Positions 28,295 through 37,301 are shown, numbered from the stretch's first letter. The stretch is 64,000 nt of DNA from Alsobacter sp045348435 (GCF_045348435.1 NZ_CP157484.1:2542001-2606000), one strand, 5' to 3'. Numbers and translations are program-made. Notes: generated by a model from the letters alone, not told the origin.

Positions 28295-29533
28295 ATGCTC
28301 AAGACTTTTCCTGTCCGTGAACTCGTCCTGATCGTCGGCGTCCTGGCGCTGTGCGGCCCCCTGCAGGCGCAGGGACAGTCCGCGCGCAAGACGGCCAGGC
28401 CGGACGCCAAGGTCTTCTTCGTCGATCTGAAGGACGGCCAGACCGTCCCGTCGCGCTTCATGGTGAAGTTCGGCGCGGAGAACGTGGACATCGTCGCGGC
28501 CGGCGTCGCCAAGCCCAATTCGGGCCATCACCACATTCTCGTCGACGCGCCCTTGCCGCCGCTGGACCAGCCGATCCCGAGCGACCTGAACCATCTGCAT
28601 TTCGGGCGGGCGCAGACGGAAGCCGAGATCATCCTGCCTGCCGGGGACCACACGCTCCAACTGATCCTGGGCGACAACGACCACCTGCCGCACAATCCGC
28701 CGATCGTGTCGGAGGTCGTGCACGTCCACGTCGATCAGGCCACCGTGGAGAAGCCGCGCTCGCCGGCGCCGCCCGGAGCCAGCGTCTCCTTCGTGGGCCT
28801 GGAGGATGGCGCGACCATCCCGACCAAGGCGACGATCCGGTTCGCGATCGCCGGCATGAAGCTGTCGCCCGCCGGCTCCAATGAACCGATGTCAGGCCAC
28901 CATCACCTGATCGTGGACGCGCCCACCCCGGACCTCGACCGTGAGATCCCGAGCGACCCGAACCACCTGCATTTCGGCCGCGGGCAAACGCAGGTGGACC
29001 TCACCTTGACGCCCGGCCCCCATACGCTGCAGCTCCTGCTGGGCGACCATGAGCACGTCCCGCACGATCCGCCCGTGATGTCCAAGATCATCCACGTCGT
29101 GGCGTCCGACGCTTCCGGCGCCCAGACGCCGGCCCAGGCCTCGGCGGCCCCGGGCAGGACGCCGGCGCCGCCCGACGCGGCCGTCTATTTCATCTATCCG
29201 TCGAAAGGCGCGCTGATCTATCCCAACACCACGGTGCGCTTCGGCCTTCGCAACATGGGCGTGGCGCCGGCCGGCGTGACCAAGGAGAACACCGGCCACC
29301 ATCATCTCCTGGTGGACGTGGAGACGCCCGCACTGGACGGCCCGATCCCGAACGACCCCCGTCATTTGCACTTCGGCGCGGGCCAGACTGAGAAGAAAAT
29401 CACTCTCAAGCCCGGCAAACATACGCTTCAATTGATCCTGGGCGACAGCCAGCACGTGCCCTTCGATCCGCCGGTGATGACCGAGCGGATCGAGGTCACC
29501 GTCATGGCACCCAAGAAGCGGCGGCGGCGGTGA
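28295..29533 (+). CDS. exported protein with three tandem DUF4399 modules
   Basis: The protein has 412 residues: a signal peptide (about 1-26) and three copies of a domain of about 115 residues, around 36-147, 155-270 and 290-405. Each copy has the same landmarks: a strand opening (VFFVDLKDGQTVPS, VSFVGLEDGATIPT, VYFIYPSKGALIYP), GHHH(I/L)(L/I)VD, a loop with HLHFG, and HTLQL(I/L)LGD followed by VPHDPP-like residues. These match DUF4399, a small beta-rich periplasmic domain of unknown function. The conserved histidines suggest metal binding, which is inference. The protein ends in a basic tail (PKKRRRR). It heads an apparent operon with the single-module paralogue and the FGE-like gene. Confidence 0.9.
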   Translation: MLKTFPVRELVLIVGVLALCGPLQAQGQSARKTARPDAKVFFVDLKDGQTVPSRFMVKFGAENVDIVAAGVAKPNSGHHHILVDAPLPPLDQPIPSDLNHLHFGRAQTEAEIILPAGDHTLQLILGDNDHLPHNPPIVSEVVHVHVDQATVEKPRSPAPPGASVSFVGLEDGATIPTKATIRFAIAGMKLSPAGSNEPMSGHHHLIVDAPTPDLDREIPSDPNHLHFGRGQTQVDLTLTPGPHTLQLLLGDHEHVPHDPPVMSKIIHVVASDASGAQTPAQASAAPGRTPAPPDAAVYFIYPSKGALIYPNTTVRFGLRNMGVAPAGVTKENTGHHHLLVDVETPALDGPIPNDPRHLHFGAGQTEKKITLKPGKHTLQLILGDSQHVPFDPPVMTERIEVTVMAPKKRRRR

Positions 29534-29561
29534 TGAGGCGGACGGTCGGGGAGCCCAGGCG

Positions 29562-30002
29562 ATGAGCGACGGACACAGGATCGCGACGTGCGTGACGGGC
29601 CTGGCGCTCGCCCTGGCCGCGCTGGGATGGGCCGGCATGAGCGCGGCCGGGACCCCCGCCCCGCCCGGCGCGCTCGTCTACTTCCACTACCCCCTCGACG
29701 GGATCCATGTGCCGCAGCGGTTCACCGTGCGCATCGGCCTGAAGGAGATGGGCGTCGCGCCGGCGGGCGTCACCAAGGAGAACACGGGCCACCACCATCT
29801 CCTGGTCGACGTCGAGCCCGGCGACCTCTCCCGTCCGATCCCCTCGGACTACAACCACATCCATCTCGGCAACGGCCAGACCGAGGTGCTGCTGACGCTG
29901 CCGCCGGGGCCGCACACGTTGCAGCTTGTGCTCGGCGACCACGATCACATCCCGCACACGCCGCCTGTCATGTCCAAGAAGATCACGGTCTATGTGCGCT
30001 GA
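29562..30002 (+). CDS. exported single-module DUF4399 protein
   Basis: The protein has 146 residues: a signal peptide (1-30, ending MSAAG) and one DUF4399 module with VYFHYPLDGIHVPQRFTVRI, GHHHLLVDVE, NHIHLGNGQTE and HTLQLVLGDHDHIPH. It is most similar to the third module of the preceding gene; VAPAGVTKENTGHHHLLVD is identical in both, pointing to recent duplication. It begins 28 nt after the previous stop and overlaps the likely start of the next gene by 11 nt. It is probably secreted to the periplasm together with its neighbour. Confidence 0.9.
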   Translation: MSDGHRIATCVTGLALALAALGWAGMSAAGTPAPPGALVYFHYPLDGIHVPQRFTVRIGLKEMGVAPAGVTKENTGHHHLLVDVEPGDLSRPIPSDYNHIHLGNGQTEVLLTLPPGPHTLQLVLGDHDHIPHTPPVMSKKITVYVR

Positions 30003-31110
30003 ACCACGACCTGCCTTGCGAACCACAAGCGCCGAAGCCGCCGCGAAGATCCTGATCGGGTTGACCGTCGTCGTGATGACCTCGGGCTGGAGCGCCTGCC
30101 TGGCGCAGGCCCGCAAGCCCGCCGAGCCCGCCAGACCGGCGGCGCCCGCCGCCCAGGCGGACTCGCTGGAGAGCCGCTTTTGGAACTCGATCCAGGGCGG
30201 CGACGTGGCGTCCGACTTTCGGACTTATCTCGACGCCTATCCCAATGGACAATACGCCGCCCAGGCCCGCGCGCGCCTGCGCGAACTGGAGGCCAAGGCG
30301 GGAGCGTCTCCCGGCCCCGGCCGCGTCGTGATCAAGCCTGCGCCCGAGCCCGCCCGGCCGGCCCCGACGCCGCCCGCGACTCAGGCCGGCGCTCCGGCCG
30401 GCGTGGTGCGGGATTGCGAGACCTGTCCCGCCCTCGTGCCGATCCCCGCCGGGACCTTCATGATGGGCTCGACGGAGTTCTTCCCGTTCGAGGCCCCGGT
30501 GCACCAGGTGTCGATCCGCAAGCCCTTCTATCTCGGCCAGCGCGAGGTCACCTTCGACGAGTGGGACGCCTGCGTGGCCGAGGGAGGCTGCGCCTTCTCG
30601 CCCAGTGACCGGGGCGCCGGACGGGGATCGCGGCCGGTCGGCAACGTCGACTGGAACGACGCGCAGCAATTCGTCGGGTGGCTGTCCAAGAAGACCGGCA
30701 AGGCCTATCGCCTGCCGACCGAAAGCGAATGGGAGTTCGCCGCCCGCGCCGGGACGACCACCACCTATCCGTGGGGCAAAGCCATGGAGAAGGGCAAGGC
30801 GAACTGCATGGGGTGCAACCCGGAGCCGTCCGCCAACGCCGTCGCGACGGGCTCCTATCCGCCCAATGCGTACGGCCTGTACGACATGGTGGGCAACGTC
30901 GCCGAATGGGTCGAGGATTGCTGGAACGACTCCTTCAAGTCCGCGCCCACGGACGGCTCGGCCTGGACCAAACCGCGCTGCCAGGAGCGCGTCCTGCGGG
31001 GCGGTTCCTTCAACAACGACCAGCGCTATGTGCGCTCCGCCTCACGCTACAAATACGACTACGACGTTCGCTTCTACGCCAACGGCCTGCGGGTCGCCCG
31101 CGACCTTTAA
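29992..31110 (+). CDS. exported formylglycine-generating-enzyme (SUMF1)-like protein
   Basis: The protein has 372 residues. After a signal segment (ILIGLTVVVMTSGWSACL) comes a short repeat-like stretch, SRFWNSIQGGDVASDFRTYL ... YPNGQYAAQARARL, which is often found next to caspase or kinase domains. A Pro-rich linker follows, then an FGE-sulfatase domain (about residues 150-372) with VPIPAGTFMMGST, EVTFDEWDAC, RLPTESEWEFAARAG, YPWG, GLYDMVGNVAEWVEDCW and RVLRGGSFNN. Family members oxidise a Cys to formylglycine, but many are only recognition or binding modules; no sulfatase gene lies nearby. The start is either ATG at 29992 (11-nt overlap with the previous gene) or TTG at 30016. It converges with the caspase gene. 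Confidence 0.85.
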   Translation: MCAEPRPALRTTSAEAAAKILIGLTVVVMTSGWSACLAQARKPAEPARPAAPAAQADSLESRFWNSIQGGDVASDFRTYLDAYPNGQYAAQARARLRELEAKAGASPGPGRVVIKPAPEPARPAPTPPATQAGAPAGVVRDCETCPALVPIPAGTFMMGSTEFFPFEAPVHQVSIRKPFYLGQREVTFDEWDACVAEGGCAFSPSDRGAGRGSRPVGNVDWNDAQQFVGWLSKKTGKAYRLPTESEWEFAARAGTTTTYPWGKAMEKGKANCMGCNPEPSANAVATGSYPPNAYGLYDMVGNVAEWVEDCWNDSFKSAPTDGSAWTKPRCQERVLRGGSFNNDQRYVRSASRYKYDYDVRFYANGLRVARDL

Positions 31111-31112
31111 GC

Positions 31113-32867
31113 TCAGCGGACCTGCTCCGTGGCGGCGTTGCGGTCCGGAGCGGCCCGTGACGCCGCCGCCGCTTCGAGGGCCCGGATCGCGGCGTCGAGG
31201 CGCTTGGCTTCCTTGCCGCTCGCCAGCTTGCGCTTTGCGCGCAGGCGCTGAAGCTCCCTCTGCTCGGCCGCGGCCGCTTCCTGCTCCCTCCTGTGCTCCG
31301 CGGCGATCCGCTCCACCTCATGGCGTTCCGCATCCGTCAGGGCGGCTCCGATCTGGCGCGACAGACCCGCGTCCGGCGCGGCGGCCGGGCCGGCGTCGTT
31401 CGCCGCGTCCGTGACGCGCGCCAGCCGCTCGCCTTCAGCGCGTCGCTTGGCGGCGAGTTGCTCGACCTCGCGGCGGATCGCCTCGCGCTGCTGCTCGGCG
31501 GCCCTCAGCGCGTCCTGGCGCTCCGCTTCGGCGGCGGCTTCGCGCAGCCGGTCCGCCTCGATGCGCTTTTGCGCAGCGATGCGCTCCACCTCGCGCCTGT
31601 CCGCCTCGCGCTGCTCGGCCTGGCGGCGCGCGAGATCTTCGGCCGCAACCCGGTCGGCCTCGCGCCGGGCTGCTGCGGCGCGCTCCGCGTCGATGCGCTT
31701 CTGGACGATGATCCGTTCGGATTCCTTGCGCGACGCCTCCCGCTTCTCGGCCTCCACGCGCTCGTTCTCCAGCCGCGCCTCTTCCTGGCGCTCGGCGGCG
31801 ATCCGGGCCGCTTCCTTGGCGGCCTCAGCTTCGAGCCGCTCGAAGACCTTGCGCTGCGCCTCGAGCCGCGCCCGGTCCTGCTCCAGCGCCTCGCGCTGCA
31901 GGCGCTCCCGCTCGCGCGCTTTCTCCTGTTCGCGCGCCACGCGCTCGTCTTCCTCGCGCCGGATGCGGGCGAAGAGGTCGAGCCGATACTGCGCCTCCCG
32001 GGCGAAAGGCGAATTCGGATATTTGGCCATGAAGGTTCGGAAGTCCGCCGGATCGGCGGAATCCCTGATCCGTCCCCAGACCAGCCCGTCGGAATCCCCC
32101 AGGTTCAGGAAATAGTCGCTGAGCAGCGAGATCGAGACTTCCGGGCGCTGGCGCCCGTTGGTGCGTTCATAGACGTCCTGCGTGACGCGCCGGAACAGGG
32201 TCGCGATCTCCAGCCCAGGCTCCGCGAGGCGCCGGATCAGCGCTTCGGTGAACGGGCTGTTGCGGCCCGAGCCGTCCTGCGCGACCTGGTCCGGGGCTGT
32301 CGCATAGGCGATCACCAGGCCCTCGGTGCGGTCGATCCGGGCCAGCCCGCGCGTGACCCCATAGGCGCTTCGGGTCGATTGGGAGAGCATCCGGTCCAGC
32401 GGATTGTCCCGGCACGCGTCGAGGATGATGATCTTGACGCCTGTCGTGCGTTCCAGCGCCGTCATCACCCGGGTGACGTTCACGGCCTGGAATTCGACGT
32501 CGTTGTAGTCCTCCACCTCGATGTCCACGGGCAGGAGGTAGTTCTGCTTCTGGTACTGGATGCCATGGCCGGCGTAGTAGAACAACGCCGCGTCGGAACC
32601 CGCCGCCTTGCGGGCGAACTCCGAGAGCGCGCGGTCGAAGCCGCCCTTGTCCGTGTCCGTCTTGACGATGACTTCGAAGCCTACCTTCCGCAGCGCCTCG
32701 CTGATGTCGGGGGCGTCATTCACCGGGTTTTCGAGCCGGTTGATCTTCTTATAGTTCGCATTCCCGATGACGAGCGCCACGCGACGTTCGGCCAGCGCTG
32801 AATCGGAAAGCAACGCCAAGATCAACGCCGCGATGAGGCCGATGCACTGTGATAAAGACCACTTCAT
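31113..32867 (-). CDS. exported caspase-family protease with long coiled coil
   Basis: The protein has 584 residues: a signal peptide (to about SALA, residue 26), then a caspase p20-like domain with the catalytic dyad His101 (FYYAGHGIQ) and Cys152 (IILDACRDNP). Other family features are RVALVIGNANYKKINRLENP and GSGRNSPFTEALIR. A short segment (DSADPADFRTFMAKYPNSPF) similar to that in the FGE-like neighbour follows. Then comes about 240 residues of Glu/Arg/Ala-rich charged coiled coil built from imperfect repeats (e.g. AERQEEARLENERVEAEKRE). Metacaspase-like proteases cleave after basic or acidic residues; the substrate is unknown. I prefer the ATG at 32867 to a GTG at 32876. Its stop lies 2 nt from the convergent FGE-like gene's stop. 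Confidence 0.9.
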   Translation of the reverse strand: MKWSLSQCIGLIAALILALLSDSALAERRVALVIGNANYKKINRLENPVNDAPDISEALRKVGFEVIVKTDTDKGGFDRALSEFARKAAGSDAALFYYAGHGIQYQKQNYLLPVDIEVEDYNDVEFQAVNVTRVMTALERTTGVKIIILDACRDNPLDRMLSQSTRSAYGVTRGLARIDRTEGLVIAYATAPDQVAQDGSGRNSPFTEALIRRLAEPGLEIATLFRRVTQDVYERTNGRQRPEVSISLLSDYFLNLGDSDGLVWGRIRDSADPADFRTFMAKYPNSPFAREAQYRLDLFARIRREEDERVAREQEKARERERLQREALEQDRARLEAQRKVFERLEAEAAKEAARIAAERQEEARLENERVEAEKREASRKESERIIVQKRIDAERAAAARREADRVAAEDLARRQAEQREADRREVERIAAQKRIEADRLREAAAEAERQDALRAAEQQREAIRREVEQLAAKRRAEGERLARVTDAANDAGPAAAPDAGLSRQIGAALTDAERHEVERIAAEHRREQEAAAAEQRELQRLRAKRKLASGKEAKRLDAAIRALEAAAASRAAPDRNAATEQVR

Positions 32868-33137
32868 CGAACTCACGATCCAGTTCGCAGGTCATGCGGG
32901 AGAAAAATCTCGCTTGTCCCGGATCACTGAAGAATAAGCCCTTTCCGGCCTTGTCGCAATCAGACGCCGTCCCGCCGCGTGCGCTGGATCACATCTCTCC
33001 CGCCACTCCGGGCCCTGGCGAACCTGCGACGAAGACCTGCGATGGCCGTGTCTTTCGACACGTCCGCAGGCTATGATCTGAAATAGTGTCGCCCGACGTC
33101 GAGACATCGCGGACCTCGCACTCCGATGGAGGATCAC

Positions 33138-33572
33138 ATGGTCCATTCAACGTTGCGTGACATGCGCCTGATGGGGCCGCTGTCGCTGCTTGCGTTCTGC
33201 GCGTCCATGGCGGTGTCGCAGAACCTGCCCGCCGCAAACGCCAATGTCGGCTTCGTGTCCGCCGTCCGCGGCAAGCCGCAGGTCCTGGACGCCGACGGTC
33301 GGCTCGGGCCGGTGACGCTGATGCAGCCCCTGTCGCCGGGCGCGATGATCGTGCTGCGCAGCAACGAAAGCGTCGCGATCTGCCACGAGGGCGCGAGCAG
33401 GACGTTCAGGGTCGACGGCGCCGGCGCGGCCTATGTGGGGCATGTCGGGATCAACAGCGACCCCGGCGGTCCGCGCGTGGCCGCTACGGGCGCATGCGCC
33501 GTCGCGTCGACGCCCAGCGAAACCGGCGGCGTCCTGCTGCGCTCGCTCCGGCCGCCGGCCTCCGCCAAATGA
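33138..33572 (+). CDS. small exported protein upstream of CHASE2 cyclase
   Basis: The protein has 144 residues with a hydrophobic export signal (LMGPLSLLAFCASMAVSQ) and a beta-rich mature part (VGFVSAVRGKPQVLDADGRL, PLSPGAMIVLRSNESVAICH) resembling FecR-type or SH3-like periplasmic domains, though too divergent for a firm name. The start at 33138 follows GGAGGA at close spacing; an ATG at 33126 is also in frame. It lies 19 nt upstream of the CHASE2 cyclase gene, suggesting that the small protein could be the periplasmic partner or ligand for its CHASE2 sensor. FecR-like plus CHASE2-cyclase pairs are known in Proteobacteria. Confidence 0.7.
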   Translation: MVHSTLRDMRLMGPLSLLAFCASMAVSQNLPAANANVGFVSAVRGKPQVLDADGRLGPVTLMQPLSPGAMIVLRSNESVAICHEGASRTFRVDGAGAAYVGHVGINSDPGGPRVAATGACAVASTPSETGGVLLRSLRPPASAK

Positions 33573-33591
33573 AGGACGCCATGCGAGCCCG

Positions 33592-35601
33592 ATGACCAGA
33601 CGCACGGCGCTGCTCGACGTCTTCCGCCGGAAAAAGGCGCTTCCGTCGGCCTTCGCCGTCGCGGCCGTCCTGGTCGCCGCCGCCCTGGGCTATTCCAGCA
33701 CCTTCAACGGCGCCCTCGGCGCCCTCTCGGGCCCCAACGCGCTGCTCTACGACGTCTCGGCGGCGCTCCTGCGCTTCAGGCGCACGCAGGAGGCGTGGCC
33801 GACGACCTTCATCCTGCTGATCGACCAGGACACCCTCGACCACGCGCCATGGTCCACCGCGCCCCGCGCGCTGCAGCATCCGCACCTCGCCGAGCTCGGC
33901 CGCCGGGCCCTCGACCTCGGCGCCCGCAAAGTGGCCTTCGACCTCGTTCTCGCGCTGGATCCCGCCGATCTCGACATCGGCGGCGCCGACCTGAAGTCCT
34001 ACGACAAGCCCATGCGCGACCTGCTCGCCGGCGAGGAAGGGCGGGTGATCCTCGGCTCCTATCCGACGGTCAGGCCGGCGGCCGCCTATCGCGACCTGGT
34101 GGGGCCGGCCGGGATCGGCGTGGTCGACCTCCAGTCCGAGGAGGACGGCGTCGTGCGCAGCATCGCCACCCGCCTTCGCCTGCCGTCGGGCGAGATCCAG
34201 GCCGGGTTCGCCGAACTCGTCGCCATGCGCGACGATGGCGAAATCGCCATCCGGGACGCCAGTCGCTTCCTGCTGTTCCCGCGCGCGCCCTTGCGGTCGG
34301 CCCCGCTTCTCTCCGTCGCGCGCTTCGAGGCGTGCCGGAGGACGCCCGACGGTCCGGCCCGGCTCAAGGCCATCCTGGGCGGGCGCAACGTGCTCGTCGG
34401 CACCGGCATCGTCGGCGAGGACCTGCGGCGCGGGCCGGACCGCTTCATGACCCAGGGCGCTCCGCTCCTCTCGCCCGATCCGTGCCGGCCCGGCATGCTC
34501 GACCTCGATTTCGGCGACCGGAACCTGGTGCCGGGCGTCCTCCTCCAGGCGGCGGCGGTCGAGAGCGCGGCGGCCCCGGATACGCCGCGGCTGGCGGACG
34601 CAGGCGCGCGCGCGGCCGCGAGCGCCGTGATGGCCTCGCTGGGCCTGCTGCTCTTCTTCACCCTGACGCGCCGAGTCGTCCGGCTGCCGGCCGAACGCCC
34701 GGCGTTGTTCTCCACCAGCATCGTCGCCTTCGCGGGCGTGGTCGGATCGATCGCCGGGCTGGCGCTCGCCTTCGTCGGCGTCGAGGCGGCGGCGATCGAG
34801 GCGCTTCAGCTATGGCTTCCGCTCGGGCACACGCTCCTGTTCGTGAGCGCGCTCGGGCTACTGGGCACCATGACGCTGGCCGTGCAACGAGACCTCGCGC
34901 TGGCCGACCTGCGCATCTCGTTCGGCCGCTACCTGCCCGCCAAGGTCGTGGCCGCCGCCCTCCAGCGCGACGAGATCGTGGAAGGCGAGGAGCGGGCCAT
35001 CTCGGTGCTGTTCGCCGACCTGCGCAGCTTCATCCAGTTCTGCAACTCCCGCCGCGATGAACCCACCGCCATCATGCAGGCTCTCAACCGCAAATTCGCG
35101 GACGTGCAGAAGATCCTGGACCGGTACGACGCCTGCCTCGACAAGTTCGACGGCGACGCCGTCATCGCGTTCTGGAACGCCGTGGGCGAACAGCCGGATC
35201 ACGCCGCCCGGGCCATCGCGGCTGCGATCGAGATCTTCGAAACCGACGCCGAACTGGCGGACGAGGCCGGCGACCAGCTTCACTTCAAGGTCGCGGTGGC
35301 GACCGGCCTCGCCTTCGTGGGGAATTACGGCTCGAAGCAGAAGATGAATTTCAGCGCGATCGGCGAGCCCATGAACATGGCCGCGCGCCTCGAGGGACTC
35401 TGCAACGAGTACGGCGTGGGCATCATCATCGCGCGCGACACGCTCGCCGAGGCCCAAATGACCGGGACGGCCAGCCCCGTCGTCAGGGCCGTCATGGACA
35501 GGGCCCGCTTCGTCAGGCTCGGCGGGGCCAGGCTGAAGGGCTTCACCGAGCCCGTCGAGATCATGACGCTCCAGCGCGCCGCCAAGGACGACGGCCGCTA
35601 G
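33592..35601 (+). CDS. CHASE2-domain adenylate/guanylate cyclase
   Basis: This membrane-bound class III nucleotidyl cyclase has 669 residues. An N-terminal helix (about 17-37) is followed by an extracytoplasmic CHASE2 sensor domain (about 40-330; FILLIDQDTLDHAPWS, RKVAFDLVLA, GVVDLQSEEDGVVRSI, VLVGTGIVGED). Three transmembrane helices lie around 340-430, and then the cyclase domain (about 455-650). Metal-binding aspartates are in SVLFADLRSF and KFDGDAVIAFW; GNYGSKQKMNFSAIGE and NMAARLE complete the catalytic core. The product, cAMP or cGMP, cannot be decided with confidence. It is cotranscribed with the small exported protein upstream. It likely senses an envelope signal. Confidence 0.93.
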   Translation: MTRRTALLDVFRRKKALPSAFAVAAVLVAAALGYSSTFNGALGALSGPNALLYDVSAALLRFRRTQEAWPTTFILLIDQDTLDHAPWSTAPRALQHPHLAELGRRALDLGARKVAFDLVLALDPADLDIGGADLKSYDKPMRDLLAGEEGRVILGSYPTVRPAAAYRDLVGPAGIGVVDLQSEEDGVVRSIATRLRLPSGEIQAGFAELVAMRDDGEIAIRDASRFLLFPRAPLRSAPLLSVARFEACRRTPDGPARLKAILGGRNVLVGTGIVGEDLRRGPDRFMTQGAPLLSPDPCRPGMLDLDFGDRNLVPGVLLQAAAVESAAAPDTPRLADAGARAAASAVMASLGLLLFFTLTRRVVRLPAERPALFSTSIVAFAGVVGSIAGLALAFVGVEAAAIEALQLWLPLGHTLLFVSALGLLGTMTLAVQRDLALADLRISFGRYLPAKVVAAALQRDEIVEGEERAISVLFADLRSFIQFCNSRRDEPTAIMQALNRKFADVQKILDRYDACLDKFDGDAVIAFWNAVGEQPDHAARAIAAAIEIFETDAELADEAGDQLHFKVAVATGLAFVGNYGSKQKMNFSAIGEPMNMAARLEGLCNEYGVGIIIARDTLAEAQMTGTASPVVRAVMDRARFVRLGGARLKGFTEPVEIMTLQRAAKDDGR

Positions 35602-35627
35602 CGGCCGGCGAGACGCGGGCCGGGACC

Positions 35628-37301
35628 TCACCTCGCGCCCGCCGCGGCTGCGCCGGGCCGAGCCGTCGCCACGGGGGTCGGGTCCGCAGCGTCCAACAGG
35701 CCGCGGTAGCGCACCGGCTGGTATCCCCGGGCCAGCAGGGAGCCGAGCGGATAGACGTTCCTGCAGACCTTGCCGTTGCAGCCGCCCGTGGAGGCTTCGA
35801 TGACCTCGGCCTTCCGATCGGGCGTGAAGCGCACGAACAGCATCACATGGGCGCCCGGCTTGTTGAGGGCGTCCCCCGGAAGGAGCTCGAAGGGGTTGGA
35901 CACCGGCTTGGTGATGGACGGAATGGCGATCGTCGTGAAATGGGTGGCGAGCCCCCAAGACGCGCTGACGAAGGCCGAGCAGTCGACCCCGGTCACGTCC
36001 CGGCGAGGGTCGTTGCGGGTGCAGATGTTGCCCGCCTTCACGCCGTGCTCGATATTGCTGGCGATCTGCGGCAGCGATCCCATGCAGCCCCAGCAATAGG
36101 GGATGCCCTGGACCTCCTGGTCGGCCTTGCCGTGCAGATATCCCGGACGCCGGACGCGGTTGAAGCCGGAGCAGACGCTGTCCGGGTCGCCTCCATAGGC
36201 GCCCCGGTTCACGCGCCACTTGATCGTGGCGAAGGCCTGCGCCGTCTCCAGCACGCGCGCGCGGGTCAGGGGCCGCACGGCGGCGTTGGCGCCCCGGCGG
36301 CGCGCCAGGTCCGCGAAGGAAAGCTGCGGCCGGGGCGGTCCGGTGTCGATGACGCCCGCGCCCTTGAGCGGCCTGAAGCCGACGCCCAGCACGTCCGTCG
36401 CGCCCTTGCGGTTGCGCAGGAAATAGACGTCGCCATTCGGCGTCACCGTGACGAAGCGGCGCGACACCGCGACGGAGCTGTCCAAGGGCAGCTCGTGAAC
36501 GCCCTCGAGCGCGCCGGAGGCGGCGAAGCGGGCCACGAAGGCGGACGCCTGGTCGCTGAAGTCGGTGGGAATGTTCTCGGCCAGCACATAGGCCCGGCCC
36601 TGCCTGTCGACGTCCAGGACCTCGACGGCGCCGAGCCGGCTCCTCACCTGCAGGCGCAGCCTCAACGCGGCCGCAGCCGACCCTTTCGGACGAAGGTTGA
36701 TCTCCACGCCGGCCTCGTCGGCCGCCGGCGAGAAGTCGGCCGTCATGGCCCCGCGCCCGTGCGACGCGATGACCTGGCGCCCGCGCCCCGCGGCCTGGCC
36801 GACCCGCCGGGTCAATCCGTCCTCCGCCTCGATGGGCTGAGACCCCATCTGGGCGAAGACTGACCCGATCGCCTCGTCCGGCGGCTCGCCGGACCGGGTG
36901 AGGCTGAGGCCCCGGGTCGGGGCATCCGCCGGCCCGGTCGCCTGGAGGGCGCGCACCTGACCGTCCCAGGTGTAGATCGTGTCCGCCGAGACCACGATGT
37001 CGGTCGGCCGGAGATCCTCAGGCAGCGCCAGCGATTGCGGCGGCCGGGAGGGTTCGCTCGGGTCGAACTGCAGAATGCGCCCGTTGAGCTGGTCCAGAAG
37101 GTAGATCTCGCCGCGGTCGCCGGCGTAGATCGCCTGCGGACCTTCCGTGTCGGCGTCCTCGCCCGGCTCCACGATGCCGACCGCCCCGGGGCCGCTGCCG
37201 GACGAAAATTCGCGGATCACCGTGTCGTCGGCGCGGCCGGGCCCCGCTGTCACGAGGGACAACAGGAGGACGGCCGGGAGGACAAAATAGCGGCGGCTCA
37301 T
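35628..37301 (-). CDS. exported beta-propeller-like protein with NlpC/P60-like C-terminus
   Basis: The protein has 557 residues with a signal peptide (1-24, ending GRA). Residues about 30-330 have the repeated strand pattern of NHL-type beta-propellers (GPQAIYAGDRGEIYLLDQLN, VLDVDRQGRAYVLAE, VTVTPNGDVYFLRN). The C-terminal ~160 residues contain GVDCSAFVSASWGL with a likely catalytic Cys near 440 and PGAHVMLFV with a likely His near 484, as in NlpC/P60 or CHAP cysteine amidases. Such enzymes cleave peptidoglycan peptides. It follows clpV on the same strand with 119 nt between and may be expressed with the T6SS, where a peptidoglycan hydrolase could help assembly. The ATG at 37301 gives the signal peptide; there is no long upstream extension. 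Confidence 0.78.
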   Translation of the reverse strand: MSRRYFVLPAVLLLSLVTAGPGRADDTVIREFSSGSGPGAVGIVEPGEDADTEGPQAIYAGDRGEIYLLDQLNGRILQFDPSEPSRPPQSLALPEDLRPTDIVVSADTIYTWDGQVRALQATGPADAPTRGLSLTRSGEPPDEAIGSVFAQMGSQPIEAEDGLTRRVGQAAGRGRQVIASHGRGAMTADFSPAADEAGVEINLRPKGSAAAALRLRLQVRSRLGAVEVLDVDRQGRAYVLAENIPTDFSDQASAFVARFAASGALEGVHELPLDSSVAVSRRFVTVTPNGDVYFLRNRKGATDVLGVGFRPLKGAGVIDTGPPRPQLSFADLARRRGANAAVRPLTRARVLETAQAFATIKWRVNRGAYGGDPDSVCSGFNRVRRPGYLHGKADQEVQGIPYCWGCMGSLPQIASNIEHGVKAGNICTRNDPRRDVTGVDCSAFVSASWGLATHFTTIAIPSITKPVSNPFELLPGDALNKPGAHVMLFVRFTPDRKAEVIEASTGGCNGKVCRNVYPLGSLLARGYQPVRYRGLLDAADPTPVATARPGAAAAGAR

